The translations under genes were made by a program, and so were the position numbers. Below are positions 1-5,929 of a DNA stretch of 5,962 nucleotides, piece by piece. Location of the stretch: assembly GCA_902475285.1 (NCBI GenBank), contig CABRZA010000146.1, positions 1 through 5,962 of the forward strand, written 5' to 3'. The notes under the pieces are model-generated. The model did no database searches and was not told the origin of the DNA. It saw nothing but the letters and a program-made list of their open reading frames with translations. Numbering within the stretch: position 1 is the first letter of the stretch; every line of letters starts with the position of its first letter. Origin of the DNA: an uncultured Porphyromonadaceae bacterium (GTDB taxonomy: Bacteria > Bacteroidota > Bacteroidia > Bacteroidales > Muribaculaceae).

Positions 1-2169
1 TCCAACGAAGACTCTCCAGTTATTGCAACTGACGAAGGAAGCGTGACATTTACGGCCACTCTTCCCGCCGGTGCTTTAAGCCGTTATGGCGAAGGGGAAG
101 TGATTAAAAAACTTCACTATGCCGTCTATGATGCCGTCAATGGCGAGCGCATCTTCGCCAGCGACGTTGCAGGCTCACCTCAGGCCGCCAACTCCGCCTC
201 GGATTTCGAATTAAAACTCAACCTTGTCAAAGGCAAGAGCTACAATTTCATATTCTGGGCCGACGCAGCAACAGGAAGCCCTTACACCTTCTCCTCGGAA
301 GATAAGAGCGTGAGCGTGGATTACACCGATGCCAAGAGCAACGACGACAGCCGCGACGCCTTCTTCCAGGCCGTCAAGAATCTCGAAGTCAAGGGCGCCA
401 TGACCCAACCCGTGGAGCTTAGCCGTCCCTTCGCACAGATTAATTTCGGCACCGACGACGTCGACAAGGCCGCTGCTGCCAGCACCGTAGTTGCCTCGAC
501 AGAGCTTAGTGTCGACGGCGCCTATACCAGCCTGAATCTCCTCAGCGGTATCGCCTCCGTGCCAGCAAAGGCAGTCTTCACAGCCACCGGTCTCCCCCAG
601 GGCGAAACATTCACCATAGGCGAGGAGATCTACGACTACGTCTCGATGGCATATGTGCTCACCGGCATCGAACTCGAAGGCGAAGATGCTGCCACGGCCG
701 ACGTTCAACAGGCCAAACGCGAACTCTTCAACACATCGCTGAAATTCACGTTCACCGACGGCCAGACAGCCACTGTCGACATTCCCAATGCCCCCGTGCA
801 GCGCAACTACCGAACCAATGTCTTCGGTTCGCTCATCACAGCCGCCATCGATGTGAATATTGAAGTCAAGCCTGGATTCAACGACGAGCCGGGTCACAAC
901 TATCCCGTGTTTGAACCTTGGGACGGCACCACGGTGACTCTCCCGACAGTCGACGAAACAAATCACACAGTTGCCGTCAACGCACCTTCCGACCTCATCG
1001 GTTTGGCGCAGATGGTGAACGGCACCAATGGTCAGACCGCCCGGACTTTCGACGGTTATACCGTGACCCTCGCCGGCGACCTTGACTTCGGCGGTTACGA
1101 GATACCCATGATAGCACAGGGAGCAAGCCGCTTGGCAAGCGCGGCCGCAGGTAAAGCTTTCGCAGGTATCCTCGACGGCAACGGCGCCACAATCAGCAAC
1201 TTCACTATCACCAGCACCGCTGGAGGCAGTACTGCTTCAGGCTTCATCGCCAGCCTCAAAGGCGAAAGTGCCGCACTGCGCAACATCACATTCAAGGACG
1301 TGAACATATCGAGCACCACCGCCGAGCAGACAGCCATCGTGGGACTTCTGTCGGGAGGCGCCAAGGTTGAGAACGTACACGTAACTTCGGGCACCATAAA
1401 AGGCACCGAAGCCACTGCGGGTATCGTTGGCCGCATCCTCAGCAAGGGCGTAGTTGAGAACTGCTCTAACGCTGCCGACATCGAAGCATCGGCCCACAAC
1501 GTAGGCGGCATCGTTGGCGCGGCATACTACCGCAACAACGGCATGGAAATCAAGAACTGCACCAACAGCGGCAACATCACCGGCGCCACTGCCGGCGTAG
1601 GAGGTATCGTAGGCCTCAACTGCGGCGACATCAGCGGCTGCCGCAACAGCGGCAATGTGACTGGCGCGGGTACGTCGGTAGGCGGCATAATAGGCGAACA
1701 GCAGAACATAGGCTACATCTCCGACTGCCACAACACCGGCGACGTGACCTTAACAACGAACGCTTACGGTGCCGGCGGCGTGGTTGGTTGGATACGCTAC
1801 AGCGGCAGCACAAGTCTGTACGACAAATCCGTAATCTCAGTGGACGGCTGCAGCAACAGCGCTCCAGTTCACGGAGGTCATTGCGTGGCCGGCATCGTGG
1901 GCATGATATACGGCTACGGCGACGTACGCCACTGCGTGAACACCGCTCCTTCCCTGGCATCCAATGACTCGGGCTTCGTGTCGGGCATCGCCAACCAGCA
2001 GAGCAACGCAGGCAGCAAGCTTCCCGACCTTGACTTCTCGGTTAAGATCATCGGCAACACCAGCACCACCACGCTCGAGCAGATGAATACCGGCAGTATG
2101 AAAGCCCTCTTCATCTACATCAACGACCCTTCGGCCGTGATCGAACAGGACAACAGCACCACACTTTGA
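1..2169 (+). CDS. DUF6562-like surface lipoprotein with C-terminal GLUG-repeat beta-helix (5' truncated by window)
   Basis: This is probably an outer-membrane, surface-exposed lipoprotein; its ligand is unknown. The frame is open from base 1 and gives 722 visible residues before TGA. A GTG at codon 15 is not the start, because the preceding codons (SNEDSPV...) align with the residues just after the lipobox Cys of the downstream paralogue. The signal peptide and Cys should lie just upstream. Residues 15-293 resemble DUF6562, a Bacteroidota domain that I infer to be fimbrillin-like. Landmarks are VTFTATLP (15-22), NDDSRDAFFQAVK (114-126), RPFAQINFGTDD and PVQRNYRTNVFGSL (265-278). A linker and early helix turns (about 300-443) include DLDFGG and the DGNGATISNFTI motif. 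Residues 444 to about 656 hold seven GLUG-like repeats (VGGIVG...CxNSGNVTG). The last 65 or so residues are a non-repetitive cap with no type IX sorting domain that I can see. A fimbrial tip or adhesin role is inference from the family and architecture. Confidence 0.88.
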   Translation, partial: SNEDSPVIATDEGSVTFTATLPAGALSRYGEGEVIKKLHYAVYDAVNGERIFASDVAGSPQAANSASDFELKLNLVKGKSYNFIFWADAATGSPYTFSSEDKSVSVDYTDAKSNDDSRDAFFQAVKNLEVKGAMTQPVELSRPFAQINFGTDDVDKAAAASTVVASTELSVDGAYTSLNLLSGIASVPAKAVFTATGLPQGETFTIGEEIYDYVSMAYVLTGIELEGEDAATADVQQAKRELFNTSLKFTFTDGQTATVDIPNAPVQRNYRTNVFGSLITAAIDVNIEVKPGFNDEPGHNYPVFEPWDGTTVTLPTVDETNHTVAVNAPSDLIGLAQMVNGTNGQTARTFDGYTVTLAGDLDFGGYEIPMIAQGASRLASAAAGKAFAGILDGNGATISNFTITSTAGGSTASGFIASLKGESAALRNITFKDVNISSTTAEQTAIVGLLSGGAKVENVHVTSGTIKGTEATAGIVGRILSKGVVENCSNAADIEASAHNVGGIVGAAYYRNNGMEIKNCTNSGNITGATAGVGGIVGLNCGDISGCRNSGNVTGAGTSVGGIIGEQQNIGYISDCHNTGDVTLTTNAYGAGGVVGWIRYSGSTSLYDKSVISVDGCSNSAPVHGGHCVAGIVGMIYGYGDVRHCVNTAPSLASNDSGFVSGIANQQSNAGSKLPDLDFSVKIIGNTSTTTLEQMNTGSMKALFIYINDPSAVIEQDNSTTL
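43..879 (+). other. DUF6562-like module, copy 1 of a tandem pair
   Basis: This segment encodes residues 15-293 of the first lipoprotein and aligns along its whole length with bases 2473-3342 of the second. Several blocks are identical in protein, including NDDSRDAFFQAVK, EVKGAMTQPVEL and PVQRNYRTNVFGSL. The first of these is also almost identical in DNA: bases 340-378 differ from bases 2791-2829 at only two positions, both synonymous. Copy 2 has a short insertion of about six residues near its residue 133. The family name is recalled from sequence pattern, not from a profile search. Confidence 0.75.
1330..1968 (+). repeat. GLUG-like protein repeats of the first lipoprotein (7 copies)
   Basis: Seven successive repeats of about 27-38 residues begin near residues 444, 473, 501, 533, 560, 591 and 629. 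Each opens with a small-residue motif of the type [VA]GG[IV][VI]G. From the second copy on, each carries a CxN[ST] or related motif about 15-26 residues later (Cys 488, 520, 547, 576, 617, 645), usually followed by G-[ND]-[IV]-T. This is the GLUG pattern expected for turns of a right-handed beta-helix in surface proteins. The copies starting at bases 1501, 1597 and 1678 are also recognisably similar in DNA, so slippage or unequal recombination could change copy number. Confidence 0.8.
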
Positions 2170-2177
2170 CCACATAC

Positions 2178-2212
2178 GGCGCCCGGCACGACGTTTTGAC
2201 CGTGCCGGCGCC
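2178..2212 (+). terminator. GC-rich hairpin after first lipoprotein gene, possible terminator
   Basis: The left arm at 2178-2190 (GGCGCCCGGCACG) pairs with the right arm at 2201-2212 (CGTGCCGGCGCC), with one bulged C. The loop is ten bases (2191-2200). The hairpin begins 8 bases past the stop codon, a usual place for a terminator. It is followed by CCCCTTAT and not by a T run, so it may work as a weak terminator or mainly protect the mRNA 3' end. It suggests that the second lipoprotein gene has at least partly separate transcription. Confidence 0.5.
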
Positions 2213-2310
2213 CCCCTTATATAAGCCACGCCCTACGGCATTTGGTACATCACCGAGATTAGTTATACGACCCACCTCGCAACACATTGAAAATAAGCGA
2301 ATAAAAAAAT

Positions 2311-2318
2311 AGGAGGGG
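2311..2318 (+). promoter_or_regulatory. Shine-Dalgarno-like site AGGAGGGG
   Basis: AGGAGG at 2311-2316 is a perfect match to the anti-Shine-Dalgarno core and stands 9 bases before the ATG at 2326. The run of A at 2302-2309 just upstream would keep the site unstructured. No other gene start in the window has such a site, as is normal for Bacteroidota. It is 60 bases from the ATG of the second lipoprotein, too far to serve that start directly. Confidence 0.4.
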
Positions 2319-2325
2319 AGTGAAT

Positions 2326-2370
2326 ATGAAGCAAACTTCGAGAAAAACACTATTAATTCCCCAAATATAA
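2326..2370 (+). CDS. 14-codon leader mini-ORF (hypothetical)
   Basis: An ATG preceded by a strong Shine-Dalgarno-like site opens a 14-residue reading frame, MKQTSRKTLLIPQI, ending in TAA at 2368-2370. The stop lies only 6 bases before the ATG of the second lipoprotein and in the same frame. The peptide is basic at its N-terminus and resembles no family I know. It could be a leader whose translation brings ribosomes to the lipoprotein start, the remains of an older N-terminus separated by a stop codon, or chance. Without conservation data I cannot tell these apart. Confidence 0.3.
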   Translation: MKQTSRKTLLIPQI

Positions 2371-2376
2371 CCTATC

Positions 2377-4689
2377 ATGAATCACCGACTAATTGCACCG
2401 GCAGCCCTGGCAGTAATACTTGCCTCGTGCACCAACGAAGAGATGTCGGTTCCTGTTGACAGCGACGGCACCGTGACGTTTGCCGTTGAACTTCCGGCAT
2501 CGATGCAAGGCCGCGGCTATGCCGACGGAAGCCAGGCCAAGAAACTTGACTACGGCGTGTATGACGCTACGACCGGCGAGCTTGTCTTCGCCTCGACCGA
2601 CGAAGGCGCCGTCCAGGCCACGGGTGGCCCCATCGAATATCAGCTCAAGCTCAACCTTGTGAAAGGCAAGACCTACGACTTCATCTTCTGGGCCGCCACC
2701 GAAGGCAAGAGCCACTACACCTTCAATGCTGCCGAAAAGAGCGTGACCGTCAACTATACCCCCGACGGCGACAACTACACCGCCGAGGGCAACGACGACA
2801 GCCGCGACGCATTCTTCCAGGCCGTTAAGGGCGTGGAGGTAAAGGGCGCCATGACACAACCTGTCGAGCTTCGCCGTCCCTTCGCACAACTCAACTTTGG
2901 CACCGACGACATCGACTATGCCGCCGTCGCCAAGACCGTAATCAAATCTACCAGCCTCAAGGTGGAAGGCGCCTACAAGACGTTCAACCTCTACACCGGC
3001 ATAGCCAGCGATCCCGTGACACTTATCATGACTGCCGAAGCCGACGAAACCGGCCATATAATAACGAGCGAGGACTTCCCGGCCGACGCCAGCTACGACT
3101 ACATCACGATGGATTATCTCCTCACAGGCGTAGAACTTGAAGGAACCGATCCGGAGAGCGCCGACGTTCAAAGCAGCAAGCGCGAGCTCTTCAACGCAGA
3201 GCTGACCTTTACTTTCGTCGACAATCAGACTGCTACTGTCGAAGTGCCCAGCATGCCCGTGCAGCGCAACTACCGCACCAACGTGTTCGGCTCGCTGCTT
3301 ACGTCGCCCGTCGACCTGAGCATCGAAGTCAACCCCGTATTCACCGAGCCACCCCATGAAATCGGTCTGGCGAAGCCCAAAGAAGACCCCGAAGGCAACT
3401 CGCTCCTCACCAAGGCTTCGGAATTCGCCTACATCCTCGACGCCGTCAACAATGGCAAGGACACATACGAAGGCAAGACCATACTCCTGCAAAACGACAT
3501 CGACCTGAGCGAAGTAGCAACTGCATCGCTGGGAGGAGTGTCCTCGGCCAAGCGTTTCAAGGGCACTTTCGACGGTCAGAACCATACTGTAAAGGGTCTT
3601 GCCAAGACTTTCTTCGGCTATATCGATGGCGCCACCGTGAAGAATCTCAATATTGAAGGCACCTTCAACGGCCCTGCTCTTGCATCCAGCACCTACGGCG
3701 ACAGTAAGATCGACAACGTAACCGTCACCGGTACAATGAAGAATGCCGGCGCCATCAACTACACCTACGGCAACACCTCTCTAAACAAGGTCACCGTCAA
3801 CGGCACCATAACCGGTACAGGTAACGCTGGCGGCCTCGTTCAGTCGGCCGGCGGCGAATCGTTCACCGTAACCGATTGCGTCAACAACGCCGACGTAACC
3901 GCCTCCTCCAACCATGCAGGCGGTATCGCGGCCCGCGCCACATGCCCTACTACAATCACCAACACTATGAACAACGGCACCGTAACCTCCAACCGCGCTT
4001 CCGGTGGCAAAGCCGGCGGTTTTGTGGGCATGCCTTCGAAGGAAATCACAATCACCGGCTCCACCAATGCCGGCAAAGTAGTGGTGAATGCACGCACGGG
4101 CGGAGCTGCAGCCGCCGGCTTCGTTGGCTGGAACAGCTATGCCACTACTATCACCGATTGCGAGAATACAGCAGACGTGGAACTCAACCTCTCGTCGAAC
4201 AACGCGCTTTCGGGTGCCGGCGGTTTCTACGGCGCCACGGGTTACGGCAATAGCATAATGTCATTTACCCGCTGCACCAACTCCGGCAACGTTACCGTGA
4301 ACATTACCGGCACCCCCGCGGGCCAAGATTTAGTCTACAACAAAGCGCCCTATGCCGGCGGCATCCTCGGCGTGGTTCACTTCGGACAAATGAAACTTGT
4401 GGATTGCACTAACACAGGCGACGTGAAGATTGTGAACAGCAACGGTGCAGCCTGCAACCAATACGTCGGCGGTCTTGCCGGCAGCATCGGCTGGCTGACG
4501 GGTCTTACCTGCACGGGCAATACCGCCGGAGGCAATCTCTCGGGCAACGTGTCCGACGAAAGCGGTACGGCTTTTGTTGGCGGCATGTTCACCTTCATCG
4601 GCAACAAGTGGGCCGATGTCGAGTCGACGTTCACCTACTCCGGCAATACCAACAATACCGGTTGCGAGGAGATTGTCGACGTACAATAA
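2377..4689 (+). CDS. DUF6562-like surface lipoprotein with C-terminal GLUG-repeat beta-helix (complete)
   Basis: This is a complete 770-residue lipoprotein, probably displayed on the cell surface. The ATG at 2377 gives a good signal peptide with Arg at position 4, a hydrophobic stretch (about 7-15) and the lipobox LASC with lipidated Cys18. The next residues, TNEEMS, are acidic at +3 and +4, like the Bacteroidota lipoprotein export signal. Residues 33-322 form a DUF6562-like domain, with NDDSRDAFFQAVK at 139-151 and PVQRNYRTNVFGSL at 294-307. A linker (about 323-365) leads into a beta-helix that starts near NDIDLSE and GTFDGQNHTVKGL. Cys-free turns reach about residue 483, and eight GLUG-like repeats fill 484-770. 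No Shine-Dalgarno site directly precedes the ATG; the region is A/T-rich, as is common in this phylum. A terminator follows the stop. It is a paralogue of the upstream gene; an adhesin or pilus-like role is inference. Confidence 0.9.
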   Translation: MNHRLIAPAALAVILASCTNEEMSVPVDSDGTVTFAVELPASMQGRGYADGSQAKKLDYGVYDATTGELVFASTDEGAVQATGGPIEYQLKLNLVKGKTYDFIFWAATEGKSHYTFNAAEKSVTVNYTPDGDNYTAEGNDDSRDAFFQAVKGVEVKGAMTQPVELRRPFAQLNFGTDDIDYAAVAKTVIKSTSLKVEGAYKTFNLYTGIASDPVTLIMTAEADETGHIITSEDFPADASYDYITMDYLLTGVELEGTDPESADVQSSKRELFNAELTFTFVDNQTATVEVPSMPVQRNYRTNVFGSLLTSPVDLSIEVNPVFTEPPHEIGLAKPKEDPEGNSLLTKASEFAYILDAVNNGKDTYEGKTILLQNDIDLSEVATASLGGVSSAKRFKGTFDGQNHTVKGLAKTFFGYIDGATVKNLNIEGTFNGPALASSTYGDSKIDNVTVTGTMKNAGAINYTYGNTSLNKVTVNGTITGTGNAGGLVQSAGGESFTVTDCVNNADVTASSNHAGGIAARATCPTTITNTMNNGTVTSNRASGGKAGGFVGMPSKEITITGSTNAGKVVVNARTGGAAAAGFVGWNSYATTITDCENTADVELNLSSNNALSGAGGFYGATGYGNSIMSFTRCTNSGNVTVNITGTPAGQDLVYNKAPYAGGILGVVHFGQMKLVDCTNTGDVKIVNSNGAACNQYVGGLAGSIGWLTGLTCTGNTAGGNLSGNVSDESGTAFVGGMFTFIGNKWADVESTFTYSGNTNNTGCEEIVDVQ
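2473..3342 (+). other. DUF6562-like module, copy 2 of a tandem pair
   Basis: This segment encodes residues 33-322 of the second lipoprotein and is the paralogous partner of bases 43-879. Conserved positions keep the same numbering relative to the lipobox: Arg46 here equals visible Arg28 of copy 1, an offset of 18. The closing motif RNYRTNVFGSLLT resembles the strand that ends the N-terminal domain in fimbrillin-like proteins; that comparison is from memory of the families. Confidence 0.75.
3826..4686 (+). repeat. GLUG-like protein repeats of the second lipoprotein (8 copies)
   Basis: Eight repeats begin near residues 484, 514, 546, 580, 614, 660, 697 and 734, each with an [AV]GG-like or AG[FG]-type opening. 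The spacing is 30-46 residues, longer and less regular than in the upstream paralogue. The CxN-type slot holds Cys in five copies (501, 595, 633, 677, 712) but Met531 in the second and Ser562 in the third. The last copy is atypical and ends with NNTGC close to the C-terminus. The pattern supports a right-handed beta-helix. Confidence 0.72.
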
Positions 4690-4706
4690 ATTCAACTCCA
4701 TAGCCG

Positions 4707-4743
4707 GAAGGCCGTTCCATTGCTGTGGAGCGGCTTTCTTTTT
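4707..4743 (+). terminator. Intrinsic terminator of the second lipoprotein gene
   Basis: A 13-base-pair stem forms between GAAGGCCGTTCCA (4707-4719) and TGGAGCGGCTTTC (4726-4738), with two G-T wobbles and a six-base loop TTGCTG. It is followed by TTTTT at 4739-4743. It starts 17 bases past the stop codon. This is a standard Rho-independent terminator and separates the lysozyme gene from the lipoprotein pair. Confidence 0.88.
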
Positions 4744-4818
4744 GCATAGAAAAGAAACGTGCTGCATGCCGACAGCCAAAATTTTGGAAATGCCGAAGAT
4801 AATTCGCAAGAAAAATGT

Positions 4819-4826
4819 TATATTTG
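4819..4826 (+). promoter_or_regulatory. Bacteroidota -7 promoter box TATATTTG
   Basis: TATATTTG matches the Bacteroidota primary-sigma -7 consensus TAnnTTTG exactly and lies between the terminator and the lysozyme gene. No good -33 TTTG is found at the usual 19-21 base spacing; the nearest, at 4783-4786, is 32 bases away. The box ends only 4 bases before the ATG at 4831, so transcription would begin at or beside the start codon. Confidence 0.5.
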
Positions 4827-4830
4827 CATC

Positions 4831-5823
4831 ATGATAAATATAATTCGCACAATCCTCGGCGCCGTTCTTCTTACGACTGCCTTATCGGGAGGCACCGCAC
4901 CGTCGATACGGCAGGGCGAGCTTCGCACGGAGCGATATGTCTACACCGGCGGTGTAACCGACGGCAAGCAAAACGGCTATGGCGTGTGCCGCTACACCAA
5001 CGGAAATGTGTACTACGGCTTTTGGAACATGGGCTACAAGGATGGACTGGGACGTCTTGTCTACGCCGACGGCACTATGGAGTTCGGGCGTTGGCGCAGC
5101 GGCCGCCATGTCAAAGACCGCAAACAGAAATTCACTCCCGGGCGTAAGGTCTACGGCATCGACGTGTCGAAACACCAAAAAACTTTCGACTGGACAAAAC
5201 TGGCCCTGAGAGCTCGCGCCGACGGAACCGTAAGGCGCAGAGTCTCGACCGACAAGTTCCTGCAACCGGTGCTTTTCGCGCTTATGAAGAGTACGGAAGG
5301 CGTAACGGTCGTCGACCCTACATTCAAGCGCAACTTCGCCCAAGCCAAGCGTTGCGGAATAATAAGGGGAGCCTATCACTTTCTGAGTGTCACCTCCGAC
5401 GTCGACGAGCAAGTGAAGAGTTTCATAGCCAACACACCTCTCGAAGCCGGCGATTTTCCGCCAGTGCTTGACCTCGAGATTGACAAAGACGTGATGCGAC
5501 GTCAACACACAAAAGTGTGCGCCATGGCAAAAAAATGGCTTACGCTCATCGAGCGGCACTACGGAGTGAAGCCCATAATCTATACCTATGAAAATTATTA
5601 TAAGGAGTATCTGAAAGGACATGGCTTCGACAGCTACGACTTCTGGATAGCGCGCTACGGCAAGGAGCCCTCGGCCCGCAAGTGGGAGATATGGCAGTTC
5701 ACCGACAAGGGGCGCATAGCCGGCATCGACCACAACGTCGACATCGACCTCTTCCGCGGAGATTACCGCGAGCTGAAGAAGTATATCAAAAATAAAGGTG
5801 TCAAGGAGCGCGAAGGCCGCTGA
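4831..5823 (+). CDS. Secreted MORN-repeat GH25 lysozyme (muramidase)
   Basis: The product is predicted to hydrolyse the beta-1,4 bond between N-acetylmuramic acid and N-acetylglucosamine in peptidoglycan. It has 330 residues. The ATG at 4831 gives a Sec signal peptide (MINIIR, then a hydrophobic core to about residue 18, likely cleavage after ALS19). A GTG 72 bases upstream would add a polar stretch before it and is unlikely. Residues 38-96 are two full MORN repeats and a partial third (YTNGNVYYGFW, GYKDGLGRLVYADGT). The GH25 domain spans about 108-314: GIDVSKHQ with Asp111, KSTEG (153-157), GAYHF (180-184), the catalytic-type VLDLE with Asp214 and Glu216, IIYTY, WIARY (272-276), WEIWQFTDKG (285-294) and NVDIDLF. 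All hallmark acidic residues are present, so it should be active. The Lys/Arg-rich tail (KKYIKNKG...) has no recognised function. It may act on the cell's own wall or on that of competitors. Confidence 0.93.
   Translation: MINIIRTILGAVLLTTALSGGTAPSIRQGELRTERYVYTGGVTDGKQNGYGVCRYTNGNVYYGFWNMGYKDGLGRLVYADGTMEFGRWRSGRHVKDRKQKFTPGRKVYGIDVSKHQKTFDWTKLALRARADGTVRRRVSTDKFLQPVLFALMKSTEGVTVVDPTFKRNFAQAKRCGIIRGAYHFLSVTSDVDEQVKSFIANTPLEAGDFPPVLDLEIDKDVMRRQHTKVCAMAKKWLTLIERHYGVKPIIYTYENYYKEYLKGHGFDSYDFWIARYGKEPSARKWEIWQFTDKGRIAGIDHNVDIDLFRGDYRELKKYIKNKGVKEREGR
4942..5118 (+). repeat. MORN repeats of the lysozyme
   Basis: Residues 38-60, 61-82 and a degenerate 83-96 show the MORN pattern of an aromatic residue and Gly at the start and GxG plus a Tyr/aspartate-Gly pair at the end of each unit. 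Examples are NGYGVCRYTNGN and DGLGRLVYADGT. MORN repeats form beta-hairpin stacks that often bind lipids or proteins. Here they lie between the signal peptide and the catalytic domain, so they may place the enzyme at a membrane or wall partner. Confidence 0.8.
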
Positions 5824-5929
5824 ACGAAGGGCTTACTCCACTATTTAATATATCCATGTCGTGCATGACCACCCGACCACTTTCCAGTGAAGCAATCGTG
5901 CCGGAGCATGGTTATATTTTGTTAACAGG
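5824..5929 (+). other. Intergenic tail with possible promoter
   Basis: No gene or clear terminator is visible after the lysozyme stop codon. TATATTTT at 5913-5920, followed by G, is one mismatch from the Bacteroidota -7 box TAnnTTTG and stands shortly before an ATG at 5930. A 12-base imperfect palindrome (GTCGTGCATGAC, 5858-5869) and a doubled GACCAC (5867-5872 and 5875-5880) lie upstream. These are too short to call as operators. Confidence 0.3.

Noticed and set aside
43..45. GTG as start codon of the first gene
   Set aside because: The frame is open upstream, and the upstream codons align with the post-Cys residues of the paralogue.
211..966. Open frame on the - strand opposite the first lipoprotein
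   Set aside because: Same cause as the other antisense frame: it covers the conserved DUF6562-like coding region, and its translation has no recognisable domain or start signal.
1330..1968. CRISPR-like or satellite DNA array
   Set aside because: The periodicity is that of protein repeats: unit lengths are multiples of three and variable, the frame is open throughout, and DNA identity between units is low.
2178..2212. Invertible promoter flanked by inverted repeats, as found near Bacteroidota surface genes
   Set aside because: The arms are separated by only ten bases, too short to hold a promoter, and no recombinase gene is visible. A hairpin is the simpler reading.
2241..2272. Promoter for the second lipoprotein gene (TTTG at 2241-2244 and TATACGAC at 2265-2272)
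   Set aside because: The spacing of 20 bases fits, but the second element matches TAnnTTTG only in its TA, so the site is not better than chance.
2389..3585. Long open frame on the - strand (398 codons) opposite the second lipoprotein
   Set aside because: It mirrors the codon bias of the sense gene, in which codons that read as stops on the other strand (TTA, CTA, TCA) are rare. The translation is low-complexity and resembles no protein family, while the sense frame has clear domains.
4759..4761. GTG as start codon of the lysozyme gene
   Set aside because: It would put 24 polar residues ahead of the signal peptide and lies upstream of the -7 promoter box.
4882..5733. Open frame on the - strand opposite the lysozyme
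   Set aside because: The + strand encodes an unmistakable GH25 domain here; the antisense product has no family resemblance.
5858..5869. Palindrome GTCGTGCATGAC as an operator
   Set aside because: It is short, has one mismatched pair, occurs once, and is about 70 bases from the nearest possible start.
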